6,563 nt of DNA from an uncultured Porphyromonas sp. (GCA_947253195.1 CAMXXM010000084.1:1-6563), one strand, 5' to 3'. Positions 1 through 6,027 are shown, counted from the stretch's first letter. The notes: generated by a model from the sequence alone, not told the origin. Program-made: numbers and translations.

Positions 1-1
1 G

Positions 2-928
2 AGCTCCATCGAGAGCGCATTGGTCTCGGGCAGGGAGCCCCTAGAGCGCATTGCCACTAAGAGGGCGAGCCTCGCCTCCTCTTTTCCTGATGCTCAGCCG
101 GCTGATTACCCCGACAAACCGCTGCTTGGGAAAGTGGTCGACCAATTGATCCGGATAGAGACCGAGCTCCGTACGATCTCTCGGGGGGAGGTGGAGGCAA
201 GGAAGGAGAGGGTCAGACTCACCACAGAGTGTCCCGACCTCCTGCAGACCACTGCTGAAGAGCTGGACAAGAGGCTCAGCGGTCTCCGCACTGAGCTCGA
301 TCGGACGAATACGGAGCTGGGAGGGCTGCGGGCAAAGCTCGATGTCCATAAGGAGAATAAAAGGGAGAAAAGACGTCTCGAGGCGGAGACGGAGGATCTT
401 GCGAGGGAGGTATCCCGATGGGATAAACTGCGGGATCTGCTCGGGGATGCGGAGGGAAAGAAACTGCGGGGTATCGCACAGGGCTACATCCTCAGGTACC
501 TGCTGGAGTCGGCCAATGAGTTTTTGGTCGACTTGGGTGGCAAGTATCGCCTCACGACCACGTCCCCGTCGTCGGCCATCCTCGTTGAGGACCTCGAGAC
601 GAGTCAGCCTCCTCAGAGCGTGACGATCCTGTCGGGAGGCGAGAGCTTTATGGTGGCACTCAGTCTCTCCCTTGCACTCTCTCGCCTGCGTGGGGAGAGC
701 GTGGTGGACAGCCTCTTCATCGATGAGGGCTTTGGTACGCTCGACCCTAAGAGTCTGGAGCAGGTGATGCAGGCTCTGGAGCAGCTACACGAGCGTATGG
801 ATCGTCGGATCGTGCTCATCAGCCACGTACAGGCACTCAGGGAGCGCATCGCGACCAAGATCGAGGTGGAGCCGAAAAATCGCACCCTTAGCGAGCTGGT
901 GATGGTCCGAGACGGACAGAGGGTGTAG
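2..928 (+). CDS. sbcC: Exonuclease subunit SbcC, C-terminal part (5' truncated by window edge)
   Basis: SbcC is the SMC/Rad50-like ATPase that, with the nuclease SbcD, processes DNA hairpins and double-strand ends. Only the last ~309 residues are here; the reading frame is open to the left edge, so no start codon is seen and the first Met in the fragment (base 20) is internal. Numbering from that Met, residues ~40-140 are charged and Leu/Glu/Lys/Arg-rich, as expected for the returning arm of the long coiled coil. The C-terminal ATPase lobe follows: ABC signature LSGGES at 204-209, Walker B SLFIDEG at 231-237, D-loop FGTLD at 238-242, and the H-loop ISHV with H269. These motifs and their order are diagnostic of the SMC/Rad50/SbcC group; SbcC is preferred over RecN or RecF by the short distance between coiled coil and signature. 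A partner sbcD would be expected upstream, outside the window. No strong terminator follows the stop. Confidence 0.93.
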   Translation, partial: SSIESALVSGREPLERIATKRASLASSFPDAQPADYPDKPLLGKVVDQLIRIETELRTISRGEVEARKERVRLTTECPDLLQTTAEELDKRLSGLRTELDRTNTELGGLRAKLDVHKENKREKRRLEAETEDLAREVSRWDKLRDLLGDAEGKKLRGIAQGYILRYLLESANEFLVDLGGKYRLTTTSPSSAILVEDLETSQPPQSVTILSGGESFMVALSLSLALSRLRGESVVDSLFIDEGFGTLDPKSLEQVMQALEQLHERMDRRIVLISHVQALRERIATKIEVEPKNRTLSELVMVRDGQRV

Positions 929-956
929 CGTAGCAGCGATCAGATGGAGTTTACCC

Positions 957-976
957 CAAATGCATTACATTTGTAA
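957..976 (+). promoter_or_regulatory. Candidate promoter -7 box inside a small palindrome, upstream of the epimerase gene
   Basis: TACATTTG at 966-973 fits the Bacteroidetes -7 consensus TAnnTTTG and lies 36 bases before the ATG at 1010. No TTTG -33 box is found at the usual distance, so the match is partial. The box overlaps an inverted repeat, CAAATG (957-962) and CATTTG (968-973) separated by 5 bases, which could be an operator or chance in an AT-rich spacer. The function is inferred from motif and position only. Confidence 0.4.
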
Positions 977-1009
977 TACCTATCGATCACGAATATAGAA
1001 AATCAGGTT

Positions 1010-2074
1010 ATGAATAAGAGATATTACTCCAGTGGTCCACGCAAGAGAGTCCTCGTCACCGGTGCCGGTGGGACCATTGGCTCCCGGGTACTTAGGGGCT
1101 TTGTGCGCTTCCGCCCCGATGTGGAGGTGCGAGCCTTTGACCTCGCCACCCCGCAAAATCGCGATCTCTTTGACCAACTGCAGGGGCACATCGAACCCTT
1201 CTATGGAGACATCACCAAGCCGGAGACACTCGTGGAGGCTTGCACGGGAGTGGACTACGTCGTCCACCTCGCGGCGATCATCCCTCCGGCTGCGGATCAG
1301 AATCCTGACCTCGCCAATAAGATCAATGTCGAAGGGACCAATAACCTCCTGCAGGTGCTGAGGGCTCATGCACCGGAGGCTTTCATCGCTATGGCCTCCA
1401 GTGTCTCGGTCTACGGCGATCGGGTCAAGGATCCAATGATACGCGTCACCGACCCCGTGCAGCCCTCCGAGGGCGACCACTACGCCCAGACTAAGCTCGC
1501 CATGGAGCAGCTGATCCGGGAGTCGGGGCTGCGGTACACCATCTTCCGTCTCAGTGCCATCATGGGCACGGAAAATCACATGATGTCGGGGATTATGTTC
1601 CACATGCCGCTTGATACGACGCTGGAGATCTGCACCCCGGCCGATACCGCCCGCGCCTTTGTCAATGCGCTGGATCACTTGGACGAGCTGGATGGTCGCA
1701 CCTTCAATCTCGGGGGCGGGAAGGAGTGTACCACCACCTATCGAGAGTTCCTGACCCGAAACTTCAAGATCTACGGGCTGGGCGACTTTGACTTCCCGAG
1801 CAGGGCTTTTGCTACGAAAAACTTCCACTGCGGCTTCTTCGCCGATGGGAAAGACCTGGAGGACATTGTCCACTTCCGTACCGACACGCTGGCAGACTAC
1901 TACTACCGGCTCAGTCGTCATATCCCCGGCATTCAGAAGCTTGCTACTAAGATCTTCTCGTCGGCTGTCAGGAGCTACCTCCTCCATATCAGTGAGCCGT
2001 ATGTCGCCTGGAAGACTCAGGACGTCACGATGATGCGGCACTTCTTTCGCGATGAGGACCTGACTATGGAGTGA
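1010..2074 (+). CDS. NAD(P)-dependent epimerase/dehydratase family protein (extended SDR)
   Basis: This 354-residue protein has the layout of an extended short-chain dehydrogenase/reductase. A Rossmann dinucleotide-binding loop GAGGTIG is at residues 18-24 after strand KRVLVT. GDI at 67-69 and LAA at 87-89 are the conserved cofactor-contact segments. The catalytic set is visible as SSVSVYG (130-136), then Y158 and K162 in YAQTK, the YxxxK motif. The C-terminal part after ~200 would bind the substrate and shows no motif that names it; nucleotide-sugar epimerase, dehydratase or steroid-type reductase are all possible. No signal peptide is seen, so it is probably cytoplasmic. The ATG at 1010 is chosen because the Rossmann fold begins shortly after it; no good Shine-Dalgarno is present, which is common in this phylum. 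It is a single-gene unit between sbcC and the terminator at 2095, convergent with trpB2. The family call is firm, the specific reaction unknown. Confidence 0.88.
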   Translation: MNKRYYSSGPRKRVLVTGAGGTIGSRVLRGFVRFRPDVEVRAFDLATPQNRDLFDQLQGHIEPFYGDITKPETLVEACTGVDYVVHLAAIIPPAADQNPDLANKINVEGTNNLLQVLRAHAPEAFIAMASSVSVYGDRVKDPMIRVTDPVQPSEGDHYAQTKLAMEQLIRESGLRYTIFRLSAIMGTENHMMSGIMFHMPLDTTLEICTPADTARAFVNALDHLDELDGRTFNLGGGKECTTTYREFLTRNFKIYGLGDFDFPSRAFATKNFHCGFFADGKDLEDIVHFRTDTLADYYYRLSRHIPGIQKLATKIFSSAVRSYLLHISEPYVAWKTQDVTMMRHFFRDEDLTME

Positions 2075-2094
2075 CCCTGTAGACCTCAAGACAA

Positions 2095-2131
2095 GGGGGG
2101 GGCTGTGCCGGATCCGGTACAGCCCCCCTTT
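2095..2131 (+). terminator. Intrinsic terminator of the epimerase gene, with its T-tract split by an intron
   Basis: A very stable hairpin starts 20 bases after the epimerase stop. GGGGGGCTGT (2097-2106) pairs with ACAGCCCCCC (2119-2128), extended inward by G·T, C-G, C-G and G-C pairs to a GATC loop (2111-2114). Only three T (2129-2131) follow before the group II intron begins; three more T lie just after the intron (2764-2766), so the uninterrupted site would have had six. The remaining short T-tract probably weakens termination and allows the intron to be transcribed. On the other strand the same hairpin could have served trpB2, though its T-tract there is poor. Confidence 0.88.
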
Positions 2132-2310
2132 GTATGACGGGCATGTCATACATCTGTGGTGAAAGTCCACTCGGGGCGTAGTTGCCAACGAACCCCATAG
2201 CGACTTGCAAGTTTCAAGGGGCGCCCCTTGGGAGAGAAGAAGCAATACCGAACTCGTGGCTTGACGAACAGAAACCTAATATTAAGGTGTATCAAGCGGA
2301 CAAGCTGACC

Positions 2311-2333
2311 AAAGGCAGTGAAGATCCAAAAGG
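2311..2333 (+). other. Candidate exon-binding site (EBS1) of the intron
   Basis: AAAGG at 2311-2315 is complementary to CCTTT (2127-2131), the last five bases of the 5' exon, and so could be EBS1 pairing with IBS1. A second candidate, AAAAGG at 2328-2333, is also complementary. I cannot decide between them without a full fold of domain I. Confidence 0.4.
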
Positions 2334-2673
2334 CAATCGTAACCTTGATGCGTAAATTAGACAGGTAAACGATGAAAGGTGTAAGGCTTATCCCGTGAGA
2401 CTTCAGCGGTCCTCAAGGATAGTAACAACGAATGCCGAGGAGTCAGCAGAGGTCGAAGTAGCCGTTCTCGAGCAGAACAAGGTGAAAGACCGAATAATTT
2501 GTAACGTCAACCAAGAATGTATGTTCCGATGTTTTTTTGCTGACGAGTGGCAACGGCCAAAACGTCAATGGGAGCGTCCACAAAGAGCTAAGCACGCACG
2601 CATCGGAAGCGGAAATAAAGACGGAAGATGAAACTAGTCAAACATGATTAGACATACGTTGAAAACGAGTTGA

Positions 2674-2705
2674 ATCGCCGTATGCCGAACGGCAGGTACG
2701 GTGGT
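2674..2705 (+). other. Group II intron domain V (catalytic hairpin)
   Basis: The lower helix runs A2674-T2705 through T2683·G2696, ten pairs including the triad C2676-G2677-C2678, where G2677 pairs with T2702 as a wobble. Bases A2694 and G2695 form the two-base bulge. The upper helix is only three pairs, GCC/GGC, closed by the loop GAAC (2687-2690). The usual domain V is 34 bases with a five-pair upper helix and a GNRA loop. This one is about four bases shorter, a form that I recall from other bacterial introns but cannot verify here. Confidence 0.85.
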
Positions 2706-2707
2706 GT

Positions 2708-2763
2708 GAGAGGGAAGAAAACGAAAGTAGGTCAGAAAACTTTCGTCTCCCAACCTACTCGAT
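2708..2763 (+). other. Group II intron domain VI with bulged branch-point A and 3' splice site
   Basis: GAGAGG (2708-2713) pairs with CCT/CTC (2754-2756 and 2758-2760), leaving A2757 unpaired as the lariat branch point. An upper stem ACGAAAG (2721-2727) with CTTTCGT (2740-2746) caps the domain. The intron then ends CGAT at 2763, with the branch A seventh from the end, the same distance as in the well-studied Ll.LtrB intron. Confidence 0.82.
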
Positions 2764-2780
2764 TTTATCCCAATGTCCCG

Positions 2781-4157
2781 TCAGTCGATCGCACCCGCCG
2801 GCACCTCGGGGAGGTCCCTCAGTGCGGTGCGCAACTCCTCATCGGTGGGAGATCCGCCGGTGAGCGTGTGGCGGATGTACTGCTCGTAGGCTGATATCTC
2901 GAGCTGGCCATGTCCGGAGAGGCAGAAGAGGATTGTCTCCGCCTTCGCCTCCCTCTTGCACCGCTCCGCCTCGCGGATCGCTCCGGCGATGGCGTGGCAG
3001 CTCTCGGGGGCGGGGATGATCCCCTCCGTCCGGGCAAAGAGCATGCCGGCACGGAAGCTCTCTATCTGATCCACATCCATCGCCTCTATGTAGCCGTCCC
3101 TGAGCAGCTGCGAGAAGGCTGACCCACCGCCGTGGTAGCGCAGTCCTCCGGCGTGGATGGCCGAGGGGACGAAGCTATGTCCCAGCGTGTACATCGGGAT
3201 GAGCGGTGTGTAGCCCGCCTCATCGCCGTAGTCGTAGGCGAAGCGTCCTCGGGTGAGCTTGGGGCAGGAGCTCGGCTCTACCGCCACGTAGCGGGTGGTG
3301 GCACCGCTGCGGAAGGTGTGGCGAAGGAAGGGGAAGATCATCCCGCTGAAGTTGGAGCCGCCACCGAAGCAGGCGATCACCACATCCGGCTGCTCTCCTG
3401 CCAGCGCCATCTGTCGCTCCGCCTCCAGTCCGATGACCGTCTGGTGCAGCCCCACGTGGTTCATTACCGACCCGAGGAGGTACTTGGTATTTGGCGTGGT
3501 GCGTGCCAGCTCTATCGCCTCTGAGATCGCCATGCCGAGGGAGCCGGGGTTGTCGGGGTCTCGCGTCAGTACATCCTTCCCCGCTCGGGTGCTCATGCTC
3601 GGCGAGGGGGTGAGCTGAGCGCCGTAGACCTGCATCATCGTCCGGCGTGAGGGCTTCTGCTCGTAGCTCACTCGTACCTGATAGATGGCGCACTCCAGCC
3701 CGTAGATCCTACTCGTCAGCGAGAGCGCACTGCCCCACTGACCGGCACCGGTCTCAGTGGTGACGTTGGTAATGCCCTGCTCCTTGGCGTAGTAGGCCTG
3801 GGCGAGAGCGCTATTGAGCTTGTGCGAGCCGCAGGGACTGCCGCCCTCGTCCTTGAAGTAAATGTGCGCCGGTGTGTCCAGTGCCCGCTCCAGCTCGTAG
3901 GCGCGTACGAGTGGCGTGCTGCGGTACATCCGGTACTTCTCCCTCACCTCCTCCGGTATGGCTATCCAGGGGTCGCTCTGATTGAGCTCCTGCCTGGCCG
4001 ACTCCTCGACAAATATCGGGTAGAGGTCCTCGGCGGTGATCGGTCGGAGGCTCTTCGGGTCGAGCATGGGGAGCGGCTTGGTGGGCATCTCTGCCTGGAT
4101 ATTGTACCACTCTGTGGGGATCTCGCTCTCGGGGAGGATGATTTTCTTTTGCTTCAT
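2781..4157 (-). CDS. trpB: TrpB2-type tryptophan synthase beta chain (TrpB-like PLP enzyme)
   Basis: The 458-residue product is a fold-type II PLP enzyme expected to join indole and L-serine into L-tryptophan. The PLP lysine is K113 in GSHKLNS. ETGAGQWG (135-142) is the substrate-carboxylate loop with the catalytic Glu. GGGSN at 265-269 binds the cofactor phosphate. EGIIPAPESCH (379-389) and CLSGHG (412-417) complete the C-terminal active-site region. The length (canonical TrpB is ~400), the N-terminal extension with PTEWYNI (15-21), and the sequence around the Lys place it in the TrpB2 branch rather than TrpB1. No trpA or other trp gene is adjacent, consistent with TrpB2 enzymes that often stand alone, perhaps salvaging indole. 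The ATG at 4157 is preceded by a clear Shine-Dalgarno, AAAGGA, six bases upstream (4164-4169 on this strand), which is unusual for Bacteroidetes. It is convergent with the epimerase gene, with the intron between them. Confidence 0.93.
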   Translation of the reverse strand: MKQKKIILPESEIPTEWYNIQAEMPTKPLPMLDPKSLRPITAEDLYPIFVEESARQELNQSDPWIAIPEEVREKYRMYRSTPLVRAYELERALDTPAHIYFKDEGGSPCGSHKLNSALAQAYYAKEQGITNVTTETGAGQWGSALSLTSRIYGLECAIYQVRVSYEQKPSRRTMMQVYGAQLTPSPSMSTRAGKDVLTRDPDNPGSLGMAISEAIELARTTPNTKYLLGSVMNHVGLHQTVIGLEAERQMALAGEQPDVVIACFGGGSNFSGMIFPFLRHTFRSGATTRYVAVEPSSCPKLTRGRFAYDYGDEAGYTPLIPMYTLGHSFVPSAIHAGGLRYHGGGSAFSQLLRDGYIEAMDVDQIESFRAGMLFARTEGIIPAPESCHAIAGAIREAERCKREAKAETILFCLSGHGQLEISAYEQYIRHTLTGGSPTDEELRTALRDLPEVPAGAID

Positions 4158-4163
4158 GATGTG

Positions 4164-4169
4164 TCCTTT
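4164..4169 (-). promoter_or_regulatory. Shine-Dalgarno of the trpB2-type gene
   Basis: Read on the minus strand, AAAGGA lies six bases before the ATG at 4157. It fixes the start codon, since Bacteroidetes genes often lack such a site. A clear TAnnTTTG promoter was not found in the 100 bases upstream. Confidence 0.6.
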
Positions 4170-4201
4170 CTGTAAAAAGGGAAAAAATGTGTCTCTGGAT
4201 A

Positions 4202-4235
4202 GGACCTTGCGCGATGAAAAGAGGGTGCAAGATCC
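4202..4235 (-). repeat. Imperfect inverted repeat in the trpB2 leader
   Basis: GGACCTTGC (4202-4210) and GCAAGATCC (4227-4235) pair at eight of nine positions around a 16-base loop. It lies between the tonB terminator and the trpB2 start, so it could be an operator or a leader hairpin. The loop is long and the stem moderate; chance is a fair alternative. Confidence 0.3.
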
Positions 4236-4249
4236 CGCTGATATGGATG

Positions 4250-4297
4250 TAAAATAAAGGAGCAGGAGACAACCGGCGTACCGGATGTCTCCTGCTC
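4250..4297 (-). terminator. Intrinsic terminator downstream of tonB
   Basis: GAGCAGGAGACA (4260-4271) and TGTCTCCTGCTC (4286-4297) form a perfect 12-pair stem, extended inside by CCGG/CCGG (4273-4276 with 4281-4284) around a CGTA loop. On the minus strand the stem is followed by CTTTATTTTA, a good T-rich tail, whereas the plus-strand tail TTGTATGG is poor. It therefore ends transcription from tonB, about 170 bases beyond its stop, and shields trpB2. Confidence 0.85.
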
Positions 4298-4467
4298 TTG
4301 TATGGTATCGGGATTTCTCTCCCGTCCCTACGAGTCTCTTAGATCATACCTATAGAGACATCAGCAGTCCTGCTCCGGTATACGGTCGTATATCGGCGCC
4401 ACCACCGGCGATTGAGCGTGCTGCTCAGCGGTCTGAGGGCAAGGACTGACATGGTAGGGTCTTGGGA

Positions 4468-5196
4468 TTAGCGAAGCTTGAAGGTCACAGGGAGATTGAA
4501 GCGGCAGCGAACCGGCTTACCGGTCTGCATACCGGGCTTCCACTTCGGCATGGACTCCACGACGCGGACGGCCTCCTTATCGAGAGAGGGGTCTACACCG
4601 CGGGCAATCTTTACGTTGGAGACAGAGCCGTCGCGCTCTACGACGAAACTGACCATTACCTTGCCCTGGATGTTGTTCTCAGCGGCGATGGCCGGGTAAT
4701 TCACGTGGTCGTTGAGCCACTTCAGCATGGCGGCCTGACCGCCGGGGAACTGAGGCATCTCCTCGAGGAACTCGAAGATCTGCTCCTCCTCTACCTTCTC
4801 CTGCTTGCGTCCCTGCTGTGCAGGTGCCGGGGGAGTAAAGGTCTGCTGCAGCTTGTCAAAGGAGTCGTCCACGGAGGCGATCTCCACATCGGCAACCTTG
4901 ACGTCATCCTCAACGACCTGGAGGATCTCCACATTCACCGGAGCCTCCTCGGGCTCGGGGGGTGGGGGAGGGGTCTCGTCGGGTGGCGTGATCATAATGT
5001 CCTCGACTTCCTCGATGACTGCGTCAGACTGTACATCGTCCACCTTGACGTCGTGCGTACCCCACTCAAAGGCTACAAACACGAGACCCAGGGAGACGAG
5101 CAAGCCCATCAAGAAGTACGTGCCCTTGTTTTTCTCAAGGTCAGCACGCTTAGTCTTCTTGACCTGACGGTCCTCGACGTTCATGTTATCGCTCAT
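4468..5196 (-). CDS. tonB: Energy transducer TonB
   Basis: TonB couples the proton-motive force, via ExbB/ExbD in the inner membrane, to TonB-dependent receptors such as SusC/RagA-type and haem or iron transporters. The 242-residue protein begins with a charged cytoplasmic segment (1-25) and a single membrane anchor at about 26-43 (TYFLMGLLVSLGLVFVAF). A Pro-rich and acidic periplasmic spacer follows, including TPPPPPEPEE (75-84). The segment FLEEMPQFPGGQAAMLKWL (143-161) is typical of Bacteroidetes TonB proteins. The C-terminal TonB fold spans about 162-242, with YPAIAAENNIQGKV (167-180), the RDGSVSNVKI strand (188-197) and PKWKPGMQTGKPV (217-229). The ATG at 5196 is chosen; Met5 is a possible alternative. 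No exbB/exbD lie next to it. It has its own promoter at 5270-5299 and a terminator at 4250-4297, so it is probably monocistronic, though read-through from the upstream peptidase is possible. Confidence 0.94.
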   Translation of the reverse strand: MSDNMNVEDRQVKKTKRADLEKNKGTYFLMGLLVSLGLVFVAFEWGTHDVKVDDVQSDAVIEEVEDIMITPPDETPPPPPEPEEAPVNVEILQVVEDDVKVADVEIASVDDSFDKLQQTFTPPAPAQQGRKQEKVEEEQIFEFLEEMPQFPGGQAAMLKWLNDHVNYPAIAAENNIQGKVMVSFVVERDGSVSNVKIARGVDPSLDKEAVRVVESMPKWKPGMQTGKPVRCRFNLPVTFKLR

Positions 5197-5269
5197 GCTA
5201 CTTGTAAGTTATAGAGTTTTTTGTTGGTTTCGTCATGCTCCTCCGCAGTCGCAACCACGGACTTGTCCA

Positions 5270-5299
5270 CAAATGTACTCTTTTTATTGAGAAAACAAA
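5270..5299 (-). promoter_or_regulatory. Bacteroidetes-type promoter for tonB
   Basis: Read on the minus strand there is TTTG (5296-5299), an 18-base spacer, then TACATTTG (5270-5277). This agrees closely with the Bacteroidetes -33/-7 promoter (TTTG, about 19-21 bases, TAnnTTTG). Transcription would start near 5263, giving a leader of about 67 bases. A short palindrome GGACTTGTCC (5259-5268) covers the expected start site and may be an operator, but it is small enough to be chance. Confidence 0.72.
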
Positions 5300-5325
5300 G
5301 CACATCCGGGGGAGAAATACTTTTT

Positions 5326-6021
5326 TTACCTCCTACTACCGCTGTATATCGATATGTAGTAAAGTAGGGTGGCGAGCGATCCCACTGCCGCAATCACGTA
5401 GGTGTAGGCGGCGCTGCGAAGCGCGCTGACAGCGTACTTGTGGTCCTCCGGACCGGTGACACCGCTTCGCTCCAGCCAGCCGAGGGCGCGACGGCTGGCA
5501 TCGATCTCTACCGGCAGTGTGACGAAGCTGAAGAGCGTCGTCGCCGCAAAGAGGATGATCCCGAAGAGGAGCAGCTGGGGAAAGATCCGCACCAATAGCA
5601 GCCCGGCGAGCAGCACGATGCTGAGGATATTGGAGGAGAAGGTGACCACAGGCACCAGAGCTGTCCGCAGGCGGAGCATACTGTACCCCACGTGGTGCTG
5701 CAGCGCATGACCGGTCTCGTGCGCCGCTACGGCAGCGGCGGCGACGCTCCTCGAGGAGTAGACCCCCTCGCTGAGATTGATCGTCCGGTCGCCGGGGTTG
5801 TAGAAGTCTGTCAGCATCCCTCGCGTCGGGCGCACCTCCACATCGGTGATGCCGCTCTCGCGGAGCATTTTCTCAGCCACCTCCTTGCCGGTGAGTCCGT
5901 CGCGGAGAGGGATCTTGCTGTACTTGCGAAACTTTGACGTTAGGCTCCTCTGGATGATCATCCCGACGATCATCACCACGAAGAGGAGGATCCAGAGGAG
6001 TGTGCTTGCGGAGTCGGCCAT
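5326..6021 (-). CDS. Membrane zinc metallopeptidase (YugP-like family)
   Basis: The 231-residue protein is an integral-membrane metallopeptidase of the putative neutral zinc peptidase family that includes Bacillus YugP. HETGH at 101-105 is the HExxH zinc site with catalytic Glu, and VEIDAS (171-176) carries the likely third ligand, E172 or D174, near the usual distance. Hydrophobic segments at about 8-23, 123-145, 148-168 and 207-223 give four predicted membrane spans; the N-terminal one is a signal anchor. The segment TDFYNPGDRTINLSEGVYSS (71-90) is characteristic of the family. The length is normal and the protein appears intact. Its ATG is 6 bases after the purA stop, so the two are likely co-transcribed and translationally coupled. 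The natural substrate is not known for this family, and no function beyond proteolysis can be stated. Confidence 0.9.
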   Translation of the reverse strand: MADSASTLLWILLFVVMIVGMIIQRSLTSKFRKYSKIPLRDGLTGKEVAEKMLRESGITDVEVRPTRGMLTDFYNPGDRTINLSEGVYSSRSVAAAAVAAHETGHALQHHVGYSMLRLRTALVPVVTFSSNILSIVLLAGLLLVRIFPQLLLFGIILFAATTLFSFVTLPVEIDASRRALGWLERSGVTGPEDHKYAVSALRSAAYTYVIAAVGSLATLLYYISIYSGSRR

Positions 6022-6027
6022 GGTCTA

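Larger units (their letters stand above)
2132..2763 (+). ncRNA. ORF-less group II intron (self-splicing ribozyme / retroelement without maturase)
   Basis: This 632-base stretch has no credible protein gene but ends with the hallmarks of a group II intron. Domain V (2674-2705) is a hairpin with a CGC triad, a two-base bulge and a G·T-containing lower helix. Domain VI (2708-2760) has a basal helix GAGAGG/CCTaCTC leaving A2757 bulged, 7 bases from the 3' end. The 3' end is GAT (the AY rule). The 5' end is set at GTATG (2132), close to the GUGYG consensus with A in the third place. The 5' half is rich in short hairpins expected of domain I: GTATGAC/GTCATAC (2132-2151), GTGG/CCAC (2156-2170), GGGG/CCCC (2173-2196) and the palindrome CAAGGGGC/GCCCCTTG (2215-2230). 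A tiny hairpin CGTT-GAA-AACG (2657-2667) just before domain V may be all that is left of domain IV, where the reverse transcriptase gene normally sits. No RT motif such as YADD occurs in any frame. Boundaries are supported by the flanks joining into a perfect terminator. Splicing activity is inferred, not shown. Confidence 0.86.

Noticed and set aside
2215..2230. Perfect 16-base palindrome CAAGGGGCGCCCCTTG as a protein-binding site
   Set aside because: It lies inside intron domain I, where it is better explained as a six-pair RNA hairpin with a GCGC loop.
980..2245. 421-residue open frame on the minus strand opposite the epimerase gene
   Set aside because: It is a shadow frame of a GC-rich gene with clear SDR motifs on the plus strand; it shows no recognisable domain and runs into the intron.
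2395..2631. 78-residue frame inside the intron as a remnant of the reverse transcriptase
   Set aside because: No RT or maturase motif is present and the region is accounted for by ribozyme domains I to III.
4300..4467. Small hairpins such as ATACG-GT-CGTAT (4380-4391) and GCTG-CT-CAGC in the tonB 3' region
   Set aside because: The stems are short and do not combine into a recognisable RNA element; treated as tonB 3' untranslated sequence.
4462..5214. 250-residue open frame on the plus strand opposite tonB
   Set aside because: Antisense to a convincing TonB; its Leu/His/Asp-rich sequence is what the reverse of acidic and Pro-rich codons gives.
5193..5393. 66-residue frame on the minus strand overlapping the end of the peptidase gene and the tonB start
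   Set aside because: It covers the tonB promoter and leader, overlaps the 3' end of the peptidase gene in another frame and has no recognisable motif; its stop touching the tonB ATG is probably chance.
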